Source: Photobacterium sp. GB-56 (GTDB taxonomy: Bacteria > Pseudomonadota > Gammaproteobacteria > Enterobacterales > Vibrionaceae). Taken from it: 64,000 nt of DNA. Location: the NCBI RefSeq assembly GCF_003026105.1, contig NZ_PYNW01000002.1, positions 62,001 to 126,000 on the forward strand, in the 5' to 3' direction. This document shows positions 10,265 to 18,826 of this stretch, one piece after another; position 1 is the first letter of the stretch; every line of letters begins with the position of its first letter. Both the position numbers and the translations under genes were made by a program. The notes under the pieces are model-generated. The model made no database searches. It saw only the letters and a list, made by a program, of their open reading frames with translations, and was not told where the DNA came from.

Positions 10265-10884
10265 TCGGCTTTTTTCGCTGTGCGAGTTACAGAGCGTATT
10301 CTACGTAGCAATCCAAAGCGTGTGACTATCGTAGGTCTATTAGTCTCTTACGTGATGACATTCATGCTAGGTATTGGTTACGCAGTGTACTCATTATGCC
10401 AATCATTGGTGATGTTGCCTTGAAAGATGGCATTCGTCCTGAGCGACCAATGGCTGCATCTTTTGTCGCATCGCAATTAGCGATCACGGCGAGTCCTATT
10501 TCTGCCGCTGTGGTGTATTACCTTGCTCAATTTTCGGGCATTAATGAATCAATCAGCCTGTTATCTATTTTGATGGTAACTGTACCTGCGACCTTGGTCG
10601 GTACGTTATTACTGTCACTGCATAGCTTGCGTCGAGGTAAAGAAATCGCTGATGATCCTGAGTATCAACGTCGTTTAAACGATCCTGTTTGGCGCGATCA
10701 AATTCTTCATACGACTTCAACATCATTAAATGAAGAGTTACCTAAAACTGCAATGCATGCGGTGATACTGTTTATTTTAGTGTTAATCATGATTGTCATT
10801 GTCGCGATGGTGTCGGAAATTCGTACTATTGGTGTTGTATCAGCTTGCTGTATTGGTTATGCCATTGCACAAGTGCTTATTTAA
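10265..10884 (+). pseudogene. Remnant of an anaerobic C4-dicarboxylate transporter (Dcu family)
   Basis: The region reads as an internal piece of a DcuA/DcuB carrier. From about 10265 one frame gives a segment resembling DcuB after residue 80 (TERILRSNPKRVTIVG...GYAVYS). At about 10394-10396 the match shifts by one base into the frame that continues MPIIGDVALKDGIRPERPMA to the stop at 10882. The N-terminal quarter and the C-terminal part (roughly residues 270-440) are missing. An ATG at 10396 could still give a 162-residue fragment, but a working antiporter is very unlikely. No intact dcu gene or aspartase gene is nearby. Confidence 0.85.
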
Positions 10885-11215
10885 TAAGAGGTTATGATAT
10901 TTTAAAGGTATCCGATGGGTCCCTTTTTTTATTAAAGATTGCCTTAAAATATTACCGCTGAATTATAGATTCCCATAAGGTATGATTAATTTGTAAATTG
11001 AATAATTAATGTTGAGCTGATAATTAAGTGTTTCAAATTGTACGATCTAATTCTTATGTTTTGTATTTAACTTTTTGTATTTAAATGTTTTTATTGTTTA
11101 TTAGTTATTTTTCGATTGTTTGTTTGAATTTATTGTTCTTGATTGCTTTTTTATTATCAGCATAATGCGCGCCGTTTAACTTGGATTTACGAATTTATTC
11201 ATATCGGAGATGAAA
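10885..11215. other. AT-rich intergenic region upstream of codB
   Basis: It begins with a weak hairpin followed by T residues (near 10905-10930) after the dcu remnant. The rest is very AT-rich and presumably carries the codB promoter. I see no clear PurR box or riboswitch. Confidence 0.5.
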
Positions 11216-12457
11216 ATGGCTGCTGATAATAATTACAGTTTAGGGCCTGTACCCCTTACTGCTCGAAAGGGTGTCGCTTCACTGACAATGGTCATGTTAG
11301 GTCTCACTTTTTTCTCCGCCAGTATGTGGACAGGTGGTTCACTTGGTACTGGACTTTCATTTGACGACTTCTTCCTTGCTGTTCTCATCGGCAATCTTAT
11401 CCTCGGTATTTACACTTCTTTTCTTGGCTATATCGGTGCTTCCACCGGACTCTCTACTCATCTTCTTGCTCGTTTTTCTTTTGGTACTAAAGGCTCATGG
11501 CTACCGTCTGCATTGCTTGGCGGTACACAAGTTGGCTGGTTCGGTGTGGGGGTTGCAATGTTTGCGATCCCTGTTCATAAAGCCACTGGCATTGATACCA
11601 ATGTATTAATTGTCGTATCCGGTATATTGATGACGGTTACTGTGTACTTTGGTATGTCGGCATTAATGATCCTATCAGCCATTGCTGTACCTGCAATTGC
11701 AGTGTTAGGTAGTTATTCTGTAGCTGGGGCTGTTGAAAGTATTGGTGGTGTTGATCAATTAAAGATGATGAAGCCTGTCGATCCTATCGATTTTCCGGTT
11801 GCACTGGCGATGGTTGTTGGCTCGTTTGTGAGTGCGGGAACGTTAACCGCAGATTTTGTTCGCTTTGGTAAGAAGCCTAAATCAGCAGTACTCGTGACCA
11901 TGGTTGCTTTCTTCTTAGGTAATTCTCTGATGTTTATCTTTGGCGCAGCAGGTGCTGCAGTAACAGGGCATTCTGATATTTCTGAAGTGATGATTGCACA
12001 AGGGTTGTTGATCCCTGCCATTATCGTATTAGGTCTTAATATTTGGACGACTAATGATAATGCGCTTTATGCTTCAGGCTTAGGATTTGCAAATATCACT
12101 GGATTGCCGAGTAAGTATTTGTCAGTCGTGAATGGTTTGATCGGCACACTTTGTGCGCTATGGCTTTATAACAATTTTGTGGGTTGGCTAACATTCCTAT
12201 CCTTAGCGATTCCACCGATTGGCGGCGTGATCATTGCGGATTTCTTTATCAATCGTAAGCGCTACCAAGATTTTACTAAAGCAGAGTTTAAAACGGTTAA
12301 TTGGGCTGGCATGTTAGCGATTACTGTCGGTGTTGCGGCAGGGCATTTCTTGCCAGGTATCGTACCTGTGAATGCGGTGTTAGGTGGTGCGATAAGCTAC
12401 GTGCTATTAAACACAGTAATGAATAAAAAGACACATGCAGTAAAGCAAGTGGCGTAA
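11216..12457 (+). CDS. codB: Cytosine permease
   Basis: Proton- or sodium-coupled importer of cytosine, NCS1 family, with about 12 membrane helices over 413 residues. It is close to E. coli CodB along its whole length, for example FFSASMWTGG, GGTQVGWFGVGVAMFAIPV and LGLNIWTTNDNALY. ATG 11216 is preferred because GGAG lies 6 nt upstream; ATG 11210 directly abuts it. codA starts 6 nt after the stop codon, so the two form an operon. Leucine codons in the first ~95 residues are almost all CTT/CTC, while TTA/TTG are common in the rest. Confidence 0.96.
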   Translation: MAADNNYSLGPVPLTARKGVASLTMVMLGLTFFSASMWTGGSLGTGLSFDDFFLAVLIGNLILGIYTSFLGYIGASTGLSTHLLARFSFGTKGSWLPSALLGGTQVGWFGVGVAMFAIPVHKATGIDTNVLIVVSGILMTVTVYFGMSALMILSAIAVPAIAVLGSYSVAGAVESIGGVDQLKMMKPVDPIDFPVALAMVVGSFVSAGTLTADFVRFGKKPKSAVLVTMVAFFLGNSLMFIFGAAGAAVTGHSDISEVMIAQGLLIPAIIVLGLNIWTTNDNALYASGLGFANITGLPSKYLSVVNGLIGTLCALWLYNNFVGWLTFLSLAIPPIGGVIIADFFINRKRYQDFTKAEFKTVNWAGMLAITVGVAAGHFLPGIVPVNAVLGGAISYVLLNTVMNKKTHAVKQVA

Positions 12458-12463
12458 GGGAAA

Positions 12464-13744
12464 ATGATGACAAGTTTATTGATTAATAATGCGACGTTGC
12501 AAAATGAAACAGGCTTAAAGCAAATTCTGATTGAGAATGGTGTTTTTACACAAATTGTAGATAACCATACCATCACAGATCACCAAGGTGAGACGCTAGA
12601 TGCTGCTGGTGGCTTAGTGGTAACGCCATTTTGTGAGCCACATATTCATTTAGATACCACGCAAACAGCAGGTGAGCCGAGCTGGAATATTTCAGGAACC
12701 TTATTCGAGGGCATTGAGCGTTGGGCTGAGCGTAAGCAGTTACTTTCGATTGAAGATGTAAAAACACGTGCTAAGCAGACCTTGAAGTGGCAAATCGCTA
12801 ACGGTGTTCAGCATGTACGTACTCATGTGGATGTTTCCGATCCGACGTTGATTGCATTAAAAGCGATGCTTGAAGTACGTGAAGAAATGAAGCCTTGGGT
12901 GGATATTCAGATTGTCGCTTTCCCACAAGAAGGGATTTTGTCTTACCCCAACGGTAAAGAGCTACTTGAACAAGCAGTACAACTTGGTGCTGATGTTATC
13001 GGTGCTATTCCACACTTTGAATTTACTCGTGAATACGGTGTGGAATCGCTGCATTACGTGTTTGAATTAGCACGTAAATATGATCGATTGATCGATGTGC
13101 ATTGTGATGAAATTGATGATGAACAGTCACGTTTTGTTGAAACAGTAGCCGCACTGGCACATAAATATAATATGGGCGAGAAAGTCACAGCAAGCCATAC
13201 CACTGCAATGGGGTCTTATAATGGTGCTTACGCATCACGCTTGTTCCGCTTATTACGTATGTCAGGGATTAACTTTGTTGCTAACCCATTAGTGAATATT
13301 CACCTACAAGGGCGTTTTGATGATTATCCTAAACGTCGTGGTGTAACACGTGTTAAAGAGATGCTAGGGGCTGATATCAACGTATGCTTTGGTCATGATG
13401 ATGTGTTTGATCCTTGGTATCCGCTAGGTACAGCCAACATGCTACAAGTGCTTCACATGGGTCTGCATGTATGCCAAGTGATGGGGTATGAGCAAATCAA
13501 TCAATCGTTAGATTTGATCAGCAAAAACTCAGCACGCACCTTAAACATTCAAGATAATTACGGCATTGAAGTGGGTAAGCCGGGCAGTTTATTGGTTTTA
13601 CCTGCAGAGAATGGTTTTGATGCGGTGCGTCGCCAAGTGCCAGTTCAATACTCAGTGCGTCACGGTAAAGTGATCGCCCAAACTCAACCTGCAGAAACGC
13701 AAATTCATTTAGATGAAACAGAACGTGTTACCTTTAAACGCTAA
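12464..13744 (+). CDS. codA: Cytosine deaminase
   Basis: Cytoplasmic amidohydrolase that turns cytosine into uracil plus ammonia for pyrimidine salvage. The 426-residue length matches E. coli CodA. Metal and active-site motifs are intact: EPHIHLD (about residue 60), [12 protein letters not shown] (about 212), [14 protein letters not shown] (about 245), and [15 protein letters not shown] with the catalytic Asp (about 310). Two adjacent ATGs (12464, 12467) are possible starts. It lies directly behind codB, which supplies its substrate. Confidence 0.97.
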   Translation: MMTSLLINNATLQNETGLKQILIENGVFTQIVDNHTITDHQGETLDAAGGLVVTPFCEPHIHLDTTQTAGEPSWNISGTLFEGIERWAERKQLLSIEDVKTRAKQTLKWQIANGVQHVRTHVDVSDPTLIALKAMLEVREEMKPWVDIQIVAFPQEGILSYPNGKELLEQAVQLGADVIGAIPHFEFTREYGVESLHYVFELARKYDRLIDVHCDEIDDEQSRFVETVAALAHKYNMGEKVTASHTTAMGSYNGAYASRLFRLLRMSGINFVANPLVNIHLQGRFDDYPKRRGVTRVKEMLGADINVCFGHDDVFDPWYPLGTANMLQVLHMGLHVCQVMGYEQINQSLDLISKNSARTLNIQDNYGIEVGKPGSLLVLPAENGFDAVRRQVPVQYSVRHGKVIAQTQPAETQIHLDETERVTFKR

Positions 13745-13768
13745 TTAGTTTAAAAGATAGCAATAGAG

Positions 13769-13793
13769 AAAAGGCACGATAGAGTGCCTTTTT
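13769..13793. terminator. Bidirectional terminator between codA and psiE
   Basis: An 8-bp stem (13770-13777 with 13784-13791) with A on one side and T on the other serves the convergent genes codA and psiE. Confidence 0.85.
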
Positions 13794-13811
13794 GATATTC
13801 AAATTATAATA

Positions 13812-14246
13812 TTAGCTATCTGCTTGTTTTTTGCTTGGATCCTCTGGCGTGTCATAAGGCCAGTAATGATGGCCGATACGAATAATTACTGTTGCTGCAG
13901 CTAACACAAATGCAGCTAGCGATAGCCAAATAATAACCGTGCCATCTAATTCTTTCATTCCCAGGGTGATGTAGCGAGCAATCGCCATTATTGCAATATA
14001 GATAGGATAACGAACTGGAATTTTACCATTAACAACAAATTGTTGAACCATGGCTAATATTTCCAAATAGATGAACATTAAAAGAATGTCCGTTAGTAGA
14101 ATATTTCTCTCTACGATGACATGTATAAATTCATTAAACATGGCAACGACGGTAGAAAGTGTTATCCCCACCAAAAGAATGGCTTCTAAGGTATGAAATA
14201 TTTTAAGAAAAGGTTTGCTAAACGCTTTTGGTAAATGGGACGGCAT
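13812..14246 (-). CDS. psiE: Phosphate-starvation-inducible protein PsiE family
   Basis: Small inner membrane protein of the PsiE family, 144 residues with four predicted membrane helices. Characteristic segments include FHTLEAILLVGITLSTV near residue 16 and the polar loop KIPVRYPIYIAIMAIARY near 76. In E. coli psiE responds to phosphate limitation (PhoB) and carbon status (CRP); its molecular role is unknown. I could not identify a convincing Pho box upstream. It is probably transcribed alone. Confidence 0.88.
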   Translation of the reverse strand: MPSHLPKAFSKPFLKIFHTLEAILLVGITLSTVVAMFNEFIHVIVERNILLTDILLMFIYLEILAMVQQFVVNGKIPVRYPIYIAIMAIARYITLGMKELDGTVIIWLSLAAFVLAAATVIIRIGHHYWPYDTPEDPSKKQADS

Positions 14247-14355
14247 AATTGCTCCAAAAATAGCATTACTGGCTGATAAGCATGTGGCTATTATATGAAG
14301 CTATAGACTCTGTGATAGTAATAAATGTAAAAAATTAATTGGTTGTTGGTTATTT

Positions 14356-14391
14356 AGCCATTAAAAGTAAGGTTTATTACTTTTAATGGCT
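14356..14391. repeat. Perfect 15-bp inverted repeat downstream of cobO
   Basis: The arms 14356-14370 and 14377-14391 pair perfectly around a 6-nt loop. It begins 9 bp past the cobO stop codon, so it may terminate or protect the cob transcript. No clear T run follows in either direction, so it is not a textbook terminator. Confidence 0.7.
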
Positions 14392-14400
14392 TATTCGCAT

Positions 14401-15006
14401 TTACCAATCAATCCCTTTTCGCGCTTTTATTCCGCTTTCAAAGGCATGCTTAACATTACGCACTTCTGAGACAGTATCGGCAATTTCGAGTAATTGTCGG
14501 TGTGCAGCTCGTCCTGTAATGATCACCGATTGTGTTGTAGGACGCTTTTCTATAGCCTCAATTACGTCATCTAACGCAATATAATCATAGGTAATCATAT
14601 AAGTCAGCTCATCGAGTAATACAACATCATAGCTATCATCAGCTAGCATTGCTTTACATTGTTGCCATGTTTCTTTTGCAGCGGCGGTATCGGCTGCTTT
14701 ATTTTGGGTTTCCCATGTAAATCCAGTCGCCATGACTGCAAAGTTGACACCGTGTTGCGCTAGTAAATTACGCTCACCACAATCCCATGTGCCTTTTATA
14801 AATTGTCCGACACCACAGCGCTGACCATGACCGACGGCTCGCGCAATCATGCCAAACCCTGAAGTAGATTTTCCTTTACCATTGCCAGTGATTACCAGAA
14901 CCAGTCCTTTTTCGTGTTGGGCGGCATCAATACGAGCATCGACTTGCTCTTTTAATTTTTGCTGACGCGCCTTATGGCGATCATCCTTGTTGGTTGTATC
15001 TATCAT
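14401..15006 (-). CDS. cobO: Cob(I)yrinic acid a,c-diamide adenosyltransferase
   Basis: CobA/CobO/BtuR-type ATP:corrinoid adenosyltransferase, which adds the upper adenosyl ligand to cobalamin precursors. The protein has 201 residues with the P-loop GNGKGKST near residues 41-48, then VGQFIKG and VVLLDELTY, both typical of the family. It starts 9 nt after cobS in an apparent cobT-cobS-cobO operon. In E. coli the orthologue is named btuR or cobA. Confidence 0.94.
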   Translation of the reverse strand: MIDTTNKDDRHKARQQKLKEQVDARIDAAQHEKGLVLVITGNGKGKSTSGFGMIARAVGHGQRCGVGQFIKGTWDCGERNLLAQHGVNFAVMATGFTWETQNKAADTAAAKETWQQCKAMLADDSYDVVLLDELTYMITYDYIALDDVIEAIEKRPTTQSVIITGRAAHRQLLEIADTVSEVRNVKHAFESGIKARKGIDW

Positions 15007-15015
15007 CTGAAATCC

Positions 15016-15843
15016 TTAAAAATGATAATGGTTCGCAAAGGTTAATAATGTCAGGTATCCGGCTATCTCTGCAAGTTGTTGTGTCGCCCCTAAACAATCA
15101 CCGGTATATCCACCGAGTTGATGGTTGAACCAATAGCCACAACTTTGGCGAATCAAGATGGTTGTTATAAGACAACTTAATGCAAGAGATAGCGGTAATA
15201 TTGAAAGTACTAATATTGCTGTTGTTAGTAAGATCCCAATATCGAGTAAAGATTGCTGATTGGCTAAAGGTTTAACCTTACTATCCTGATCTGCGCGAAC
15301 ATAAGGGTAAGAGAAGATAATACTTGCTGCAGCGACTCGGCTTATACAATGAATAACAATGAAGGCATAAACAGGGAAGTAGAGGTTTATATCAGCCAAT
15401 GAGACCAGTGCAATCCATTTTAAACCCAATGCCATGACTAGTGCAGAAGCGCCATATGTACCTAGACGAGAATCTTTCATTATGTTGAGCTTTGATTCAA
15501 CCGTCCAACCACCACCAAAGCCGTCAAATACATCAGCCAGTCCATCTTCATGGAAAGCTCCCGTGATTAACAGACCTGAAATCATTGCAATACCAATCGC
15601 AATTGTAGCGGGAAAAAGCAGAATAAATAATAGGTATATTAAGCTACATATTGCTCCCACAATAAGACCAATAACACCAAAGTAGCGATTGGCATGATTT
15701 AATCGCTCAGTACTAAATGGAGTACTGGTTGGTATAGGAATACGAGTGAAAAAGGCTAATGCGACTAAAAAGAGTTGCCATTGATATCGATAGCCACTTT
15801 CCGTTAGTGATGCTTTGCTCTGTGTTTGATGATCGGTGCTCAC
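15016..15843 (-). CDS. cobS: Adenosylcobinamide-GDP ribazoletransferase (cobalamin synthase)
   Basis: Integral membrane enzyme that joins adenosylcobinamide-GDP with alpha-ribazole, the last assembly step of the nucleotide loop. The 275-residue protein has several hydrophobic helices and the family signature GAFHEDGLADVFDGFGGG near residue 95, followed by KDSRLGTYG. The GTG start overlaps the cobT stop by 4 nt (GTGA), so the two are probably translationally coupled. An N-terminal stretch of about 25 polar residues precedes the first helix. Confidence 0.95.
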   Translation of the reverse strand: MSTDHQTQSKASLTESGYRYQWQLFLVALAFFTRIPIPTSTPFSTERLNHANRYFGVIGLIVGAICSLIYLLFILLFPATIAIGIAMISGLLITGAFHEDGLADVFDGFGGGWTVESKLNIMKDSRLGTYGASALVMALGLKWIALVSLADINLYFPVYAFIVIHCISRVAAASIIFSYPYVRADQDSKVKPLANQQSLLDIGILLTTAILVLSILPLSLALSCLITTILIRQSCGYWFNHQLGGYTGDCLGATQQLAEIAGYLTLLTFANHYHF

Positions 15844-16907
15844 ACAGTAACTCCTGCATCATCAAAACTCGCCATATCATTGTAAAAGGCACACGCAGCG
15901 TTAATTAAAGGCAATGCTAATACAGCACCAGTTCCTTCACCTAAACGTAAGCCTAAGTTAAGTAATGGCGAGGCATTAAGATGTTGAAGCATACGATGAT
16001 GTCCGGCTTCCTCTGAATGATGACAGAAAACAAGGTAATCGATAACATTAGGGTTAATTGCAACAGCCAGCAAGGCTGCTGCTGTTACAATGAAGCCATC
16101 AACCAATACAATCATTCGGTTTTCAGCCGCTTGTAGTATACCGCCTGTGATTTGTGCAACTTCAAACCCACCAACAGCGGATAACACTTTTAACGGATCG
16201 CCTGTTGCACTATAGTGATGTTTGCAGGCAAGACGAATAAGCGCTAATTTTTTTTGATATTGGCTGTCATCAATACCTGTACCATGTCCTGTGCATGCAT
16301 CAGCAGGAAGATTAAGCAGCAATGCCATAATTGCGGCAGCACTACTGGTATTGCCTATCCCCATTTCCCCAAACGCAACAAGGTTGGTACCTGATTGATG
16401 CAGCGAATCAACAACGCTCGCTCCTGCGGATATTCCTTGTTTCACGGTATCAAGCGACATTGCATTCTGAGTGGTAAAATCTTGAGTGCCTTTGCCTAAT
16501 GGCTGTCTGATTAAATCTGGATGGTCATTAACATCACCTAAAATCCCGGCGTCAACAATTTTAAGCGCCATATTATTGCTATGGCAAAAACAGTTCGCTG
16601 CCGCACCGCCGGCTAAAAAATTATGGACCATTTGGGTGGTGACTTCTGCGGGTGCAATACTTATTCCATGTTGTGAAATGCCATGATCTGCCGCGAAAAT
16701 AAGTAGATGAGGATTATCGATGGTCAGTCTATCGCTTTGTTGTATTAATGCGAGTTGTTCAGCAAGTGGTTCTAATTGGCCTAACGCACCAATGGGCTTC
16801 GTTTTATTATCAATGCGTTTTTTAATGTGGACAGATTGAGTTTTATCTACAGGATAAATGGTAAACACAGTGCGAATCCTTTGCCGAATGTTTGAAATAT
16901 TAATCAC
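15840..16907 (-). CDS. cobT: Nicotinate-nucleotide--dimethylbenzimidazole phosphoribosyltransferase
   Basis: Makes alpha-ribazole phosphate from a lower-ligand base and nicotinate mononucleotide. The 355-residue protein has KPIGALGQLE near residue 37, FAADHGI near 70, GEMGIGNTSSAAA near 177 and a C-terminal LRLGEGTGA with the catalytic Glu. The GTG start at 16907 has a poor ribosome-binding site. A second GTG at 16868 has AAAGGA 8 nt upstream and would remove 13 residues. It heads a three-gene cobalamin salvage operon. I found no B12 riboswitch in front of it. Confidence 0.94.
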   Translation of the reverse strand: MINISNIRQRIRTVFTIYPVDKTQSVHIKKRIDNKTKPIGALGQLEPLAEQLALIQQSDRLTIDNPHLLIFAADHGISQHGISIAPAEVTTQMVHNFLAGGAAANCFCHSNNMALKIVDAGILGDVNDHPDLIRQPLGKGTQDFTTQNAMSLDTVKQGISAGASVVDSLHQSGTNLVAFGEMGIGNTSSAAAIMALLLNLPADACTGHGTGIDDSQYQKKLALIRLACKHHYSATGDPLKVLSAVGGFEVAQITGGILQAAENRMIVLVDGFIVTAAALLAVAINPNVIDYLVFCHHSEEAGHHRMLQHLNASPLLNLGLRLGEGTGAVLALPLINAACAFYNDMASFDDAGVTV

Positions 16908-16989
16908 TTAATACAGTGATTGTTTCAGAAAACCTGACATAAGGGGAGCCGGAATGAGAAAAACAAACGTAAAATATGATCTACAGGTA

Positions 16990-17017
16990 GAAAAAAGCCC
17001 ACCTTGTCAGTGGGCTT
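16990..17017 (-). terminator. Terminator of the SulP transporter gene
   Basis: An 8-bp stem (16995-17002 with 17010-17017) is followed on the minus strand by six T residues. It separates the SulP gene from the cob operon. Confidence 0.85.
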
Positions 17018-17028
17018 GTTAATATCTC

Positions 17029-18585
17029 TTAGCCGAGTACGTCAGAAGCAACTTTATAGGTTGGATCTTCAAGAACGTTCACTTCAACCAACGTTCCTGC
17101 TTTTTTCAGCAGCTTACTGCACTCAGGGCTTAAGTGACGCAAATGAATGGTTTTATTACGATTAGCATAACGTTCTGCAATCGTATCTATCGCTTCGATA
17201 GCGGAATGATCGGCAACACGTGATTTAGCAAAATCAATGATCACTTCTTTTGGATCATTTTGAGCATCAAATAACTCAAGAAAATGTGATACTGAACCAA
17301 AGAAAAGTGGACCATTTACTTGGTAAACTTTTGCACCATTATCATCAATGTGGCTTGCGGCATAAATTTCTTTAGCGTGATTCCAAGCAAATACGAGTGC
17401 AGAGTAAATAACACCGACAAGTACAGCAACCGCGAGATCTGCAATTACCGTCACGCAAGTTACTAAGATAATGGTAAAGAAATCGTGCTTTGGCACTTTA
17501 CGCATCATTTTGAAACTTGCCCATTCAAACGTCCCGATCACAACCATAAACATTACGCCAACAAGCGCAGCAAGTGGGATCATTTCAATAAATGATGAAC
17601 CGAATAAGATGAACAGTAGAAGGCCAATGGCTGCTGTAATACCGGATAAACGACCACGACCACCTGAGTTAATATTGATCATGGATTGACCAATCATGGC
17701 ACAACCGCCCATCGCACCGAATACTGAACAAGTAACGTTTGCAACACCTTGACCAACACACTCACGGTTACCATGACCACGTGTATTTGTCATTTCATCA
17801 ATCACAGTTAGCGTTAGTAATGATTCGATTAAACCAACCGCAGCAAGGATTAATGAGTAAGGCAAAATAATTTTTAGGGTTTCGAGGTTAAAGCCAACAT
17901 CCGGTAAAGCGAATGTTGGTAAAGAGCCTGCCAGTGTTGCATTTGCGTCACCACTCATGGTACGAACAAAATCGACGACAGTGCGAGAGTCTAAACCTAA
18001 GACATGAACTAATGCTGTAACAGTTAAAATGGCAACAAGTGAAGAGGGAACTGCTTTAGTTAGTTTTGGTAAAAAATGAATGATAAACATGGTTAACGCA
18101 ACCAAGCCTAACATGATGTAAAGCTGTGTGCCGTGCATCCATTCTAAGCCACCATTAAGAGCCGGAACTTTGAACTGACCTAACTGAGCTAAGAAAATTA
18201 CAATCGCAAGACCGTTAACAAAACCGATCATGACAGGGTGAGGCACCATTCGAATAAATTTACCAAGACGGAACACCCCCGCTAGGATCTGAAGTAAACC
18301 TGCAAGCATGACGGCAGCAAAAAGATATTGAATACCGTGCTGGGCAACAAGGCTAACCATCACAACGGCCATTGCACCTGTAGCACCAGAAATCATACCT
18401 GGGCGACCACCGAAAACGGCAGTAATTAAACCGACAATGAAGGCTGCGTATAAGCCAACCATCGGGTCAACGCCAGCAACGAATGCGAAAGCAACGGCTT
18501 CAGGAACCAGTGCAAGTGCAACGGTTAAACCTGAAAGTACGTCGTTCTTGACGGATTGATGAGTTTTTTGGGGAAAATCTAACAT
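17029..18585 (-). CDS. SulP family anion transporter
   Basis: Inner membrane carrier of the SulP (SLC26) family with 518 residues. The membrane core covers about residues 15-390 with the family features [16 protein letters not shown] near 27 and [15 protein letters not shown] near 60. A cytoplasmic STAS domain covers about 400-500. Family members move sulfate, bicarbonate or other anions in exchange for or together with cations. The substrate cannot be told from sequence. No carbonic anhydrase or sulfate assimilation gene lies beside it, and it is transcribed alone between rne and the cob genes. Confidence 0.9.
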   Translation of the reverse strand: MLDFPQKTHQSVKNDVLSGLTVALALVPEAVAFAFVAGVDPMVGLYAAFIVGLITAVFGGRPGMISGATGAMAVVMVSLVAQHGIQYLFAAVMLAGLLQILAGVFRLGKFIRMVPHPVMIGFVNGLAIVIFLAQLGQFKVPALNGGLEWMHGTQLYIMLGLVALTMFIIHFLPKLTKAVPSSLVAILTVTALVHVLGLDSRTVVDFVRTMSGDANATLAGSLPTFALPDVGFNLETLKIILPYSLILAAVGLIESLLTLTVIDEMTNTRGHGNRECVGQGVANVTCSVFGAMGGCAMIGQSMININSGGRGRLSGITAAIGLLLFILFGSSFIEMIPLAALVGVMFMVVIGTFEWASFKMMRKVPKHDFFTIILVTCVTVIADLAVAVLVGVIYSALVFAWNHAKEIYAASHIDDNGAKVYQVNGPLFFGSVSHFLELFDAQNDPKEVIIDFAKSRVADHSAIEAIDTIAERYANRNKTIHLRHLSPECSKLLKKAGTLVEVNVLEDPTYKVASDVLG

Positions 18586-18778
18586 GTTAGTTGAGGATTC
18601 TTCTATTATTTGCTGTATTTAAAGCGCATTTTGGTTAACAGAATGCTACAGAAAGTTGTAATTAGCTTCAACTTTTGTTGGCTAATAACGGCATTTACTC
18701 CGCTTACAAGTGAAAAATTAGAGCTATATGTAATTATTAAACATAAAGTGCGCTGGTTTTGACTCATAATTAGATAAT

Positions 18779-18808
18779 AAAAAAAGCCATGCAAGAGCAT
18801 GGCTTTTT
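18779..18808 (-). terminator. rne terminator
   Basis: A perfect 12-bp stem (18781-18792 with 18797-18808), 4-nt loop, with A and T tracts on its two sides. It can work in both directions but mainly serves rne. Confidence 0.9.
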
Positions 18809-18826
18809 CATTGCTAAACTTAACTT

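Noticed and set aside
10396-10884. Reading the 162-codon frame as an intact small membrane protein
   Set aside because: Its sequence is a middle portion of a Dcu carrier, and the matching upstream part continues in another frame, so it is a gene remnant.
16908-16990. Possible cobalamin riboswitch upstream of cobT
   Set aside because: The short region lacks the B12 box and the other conserved elements of the class.
18606-18800. 64-codon frame on the minus strand between the SulP gene and rne
   Set aside because: It begins within the rne terminator hairpin, has no ribosome-binding site and a low-complexity composition.
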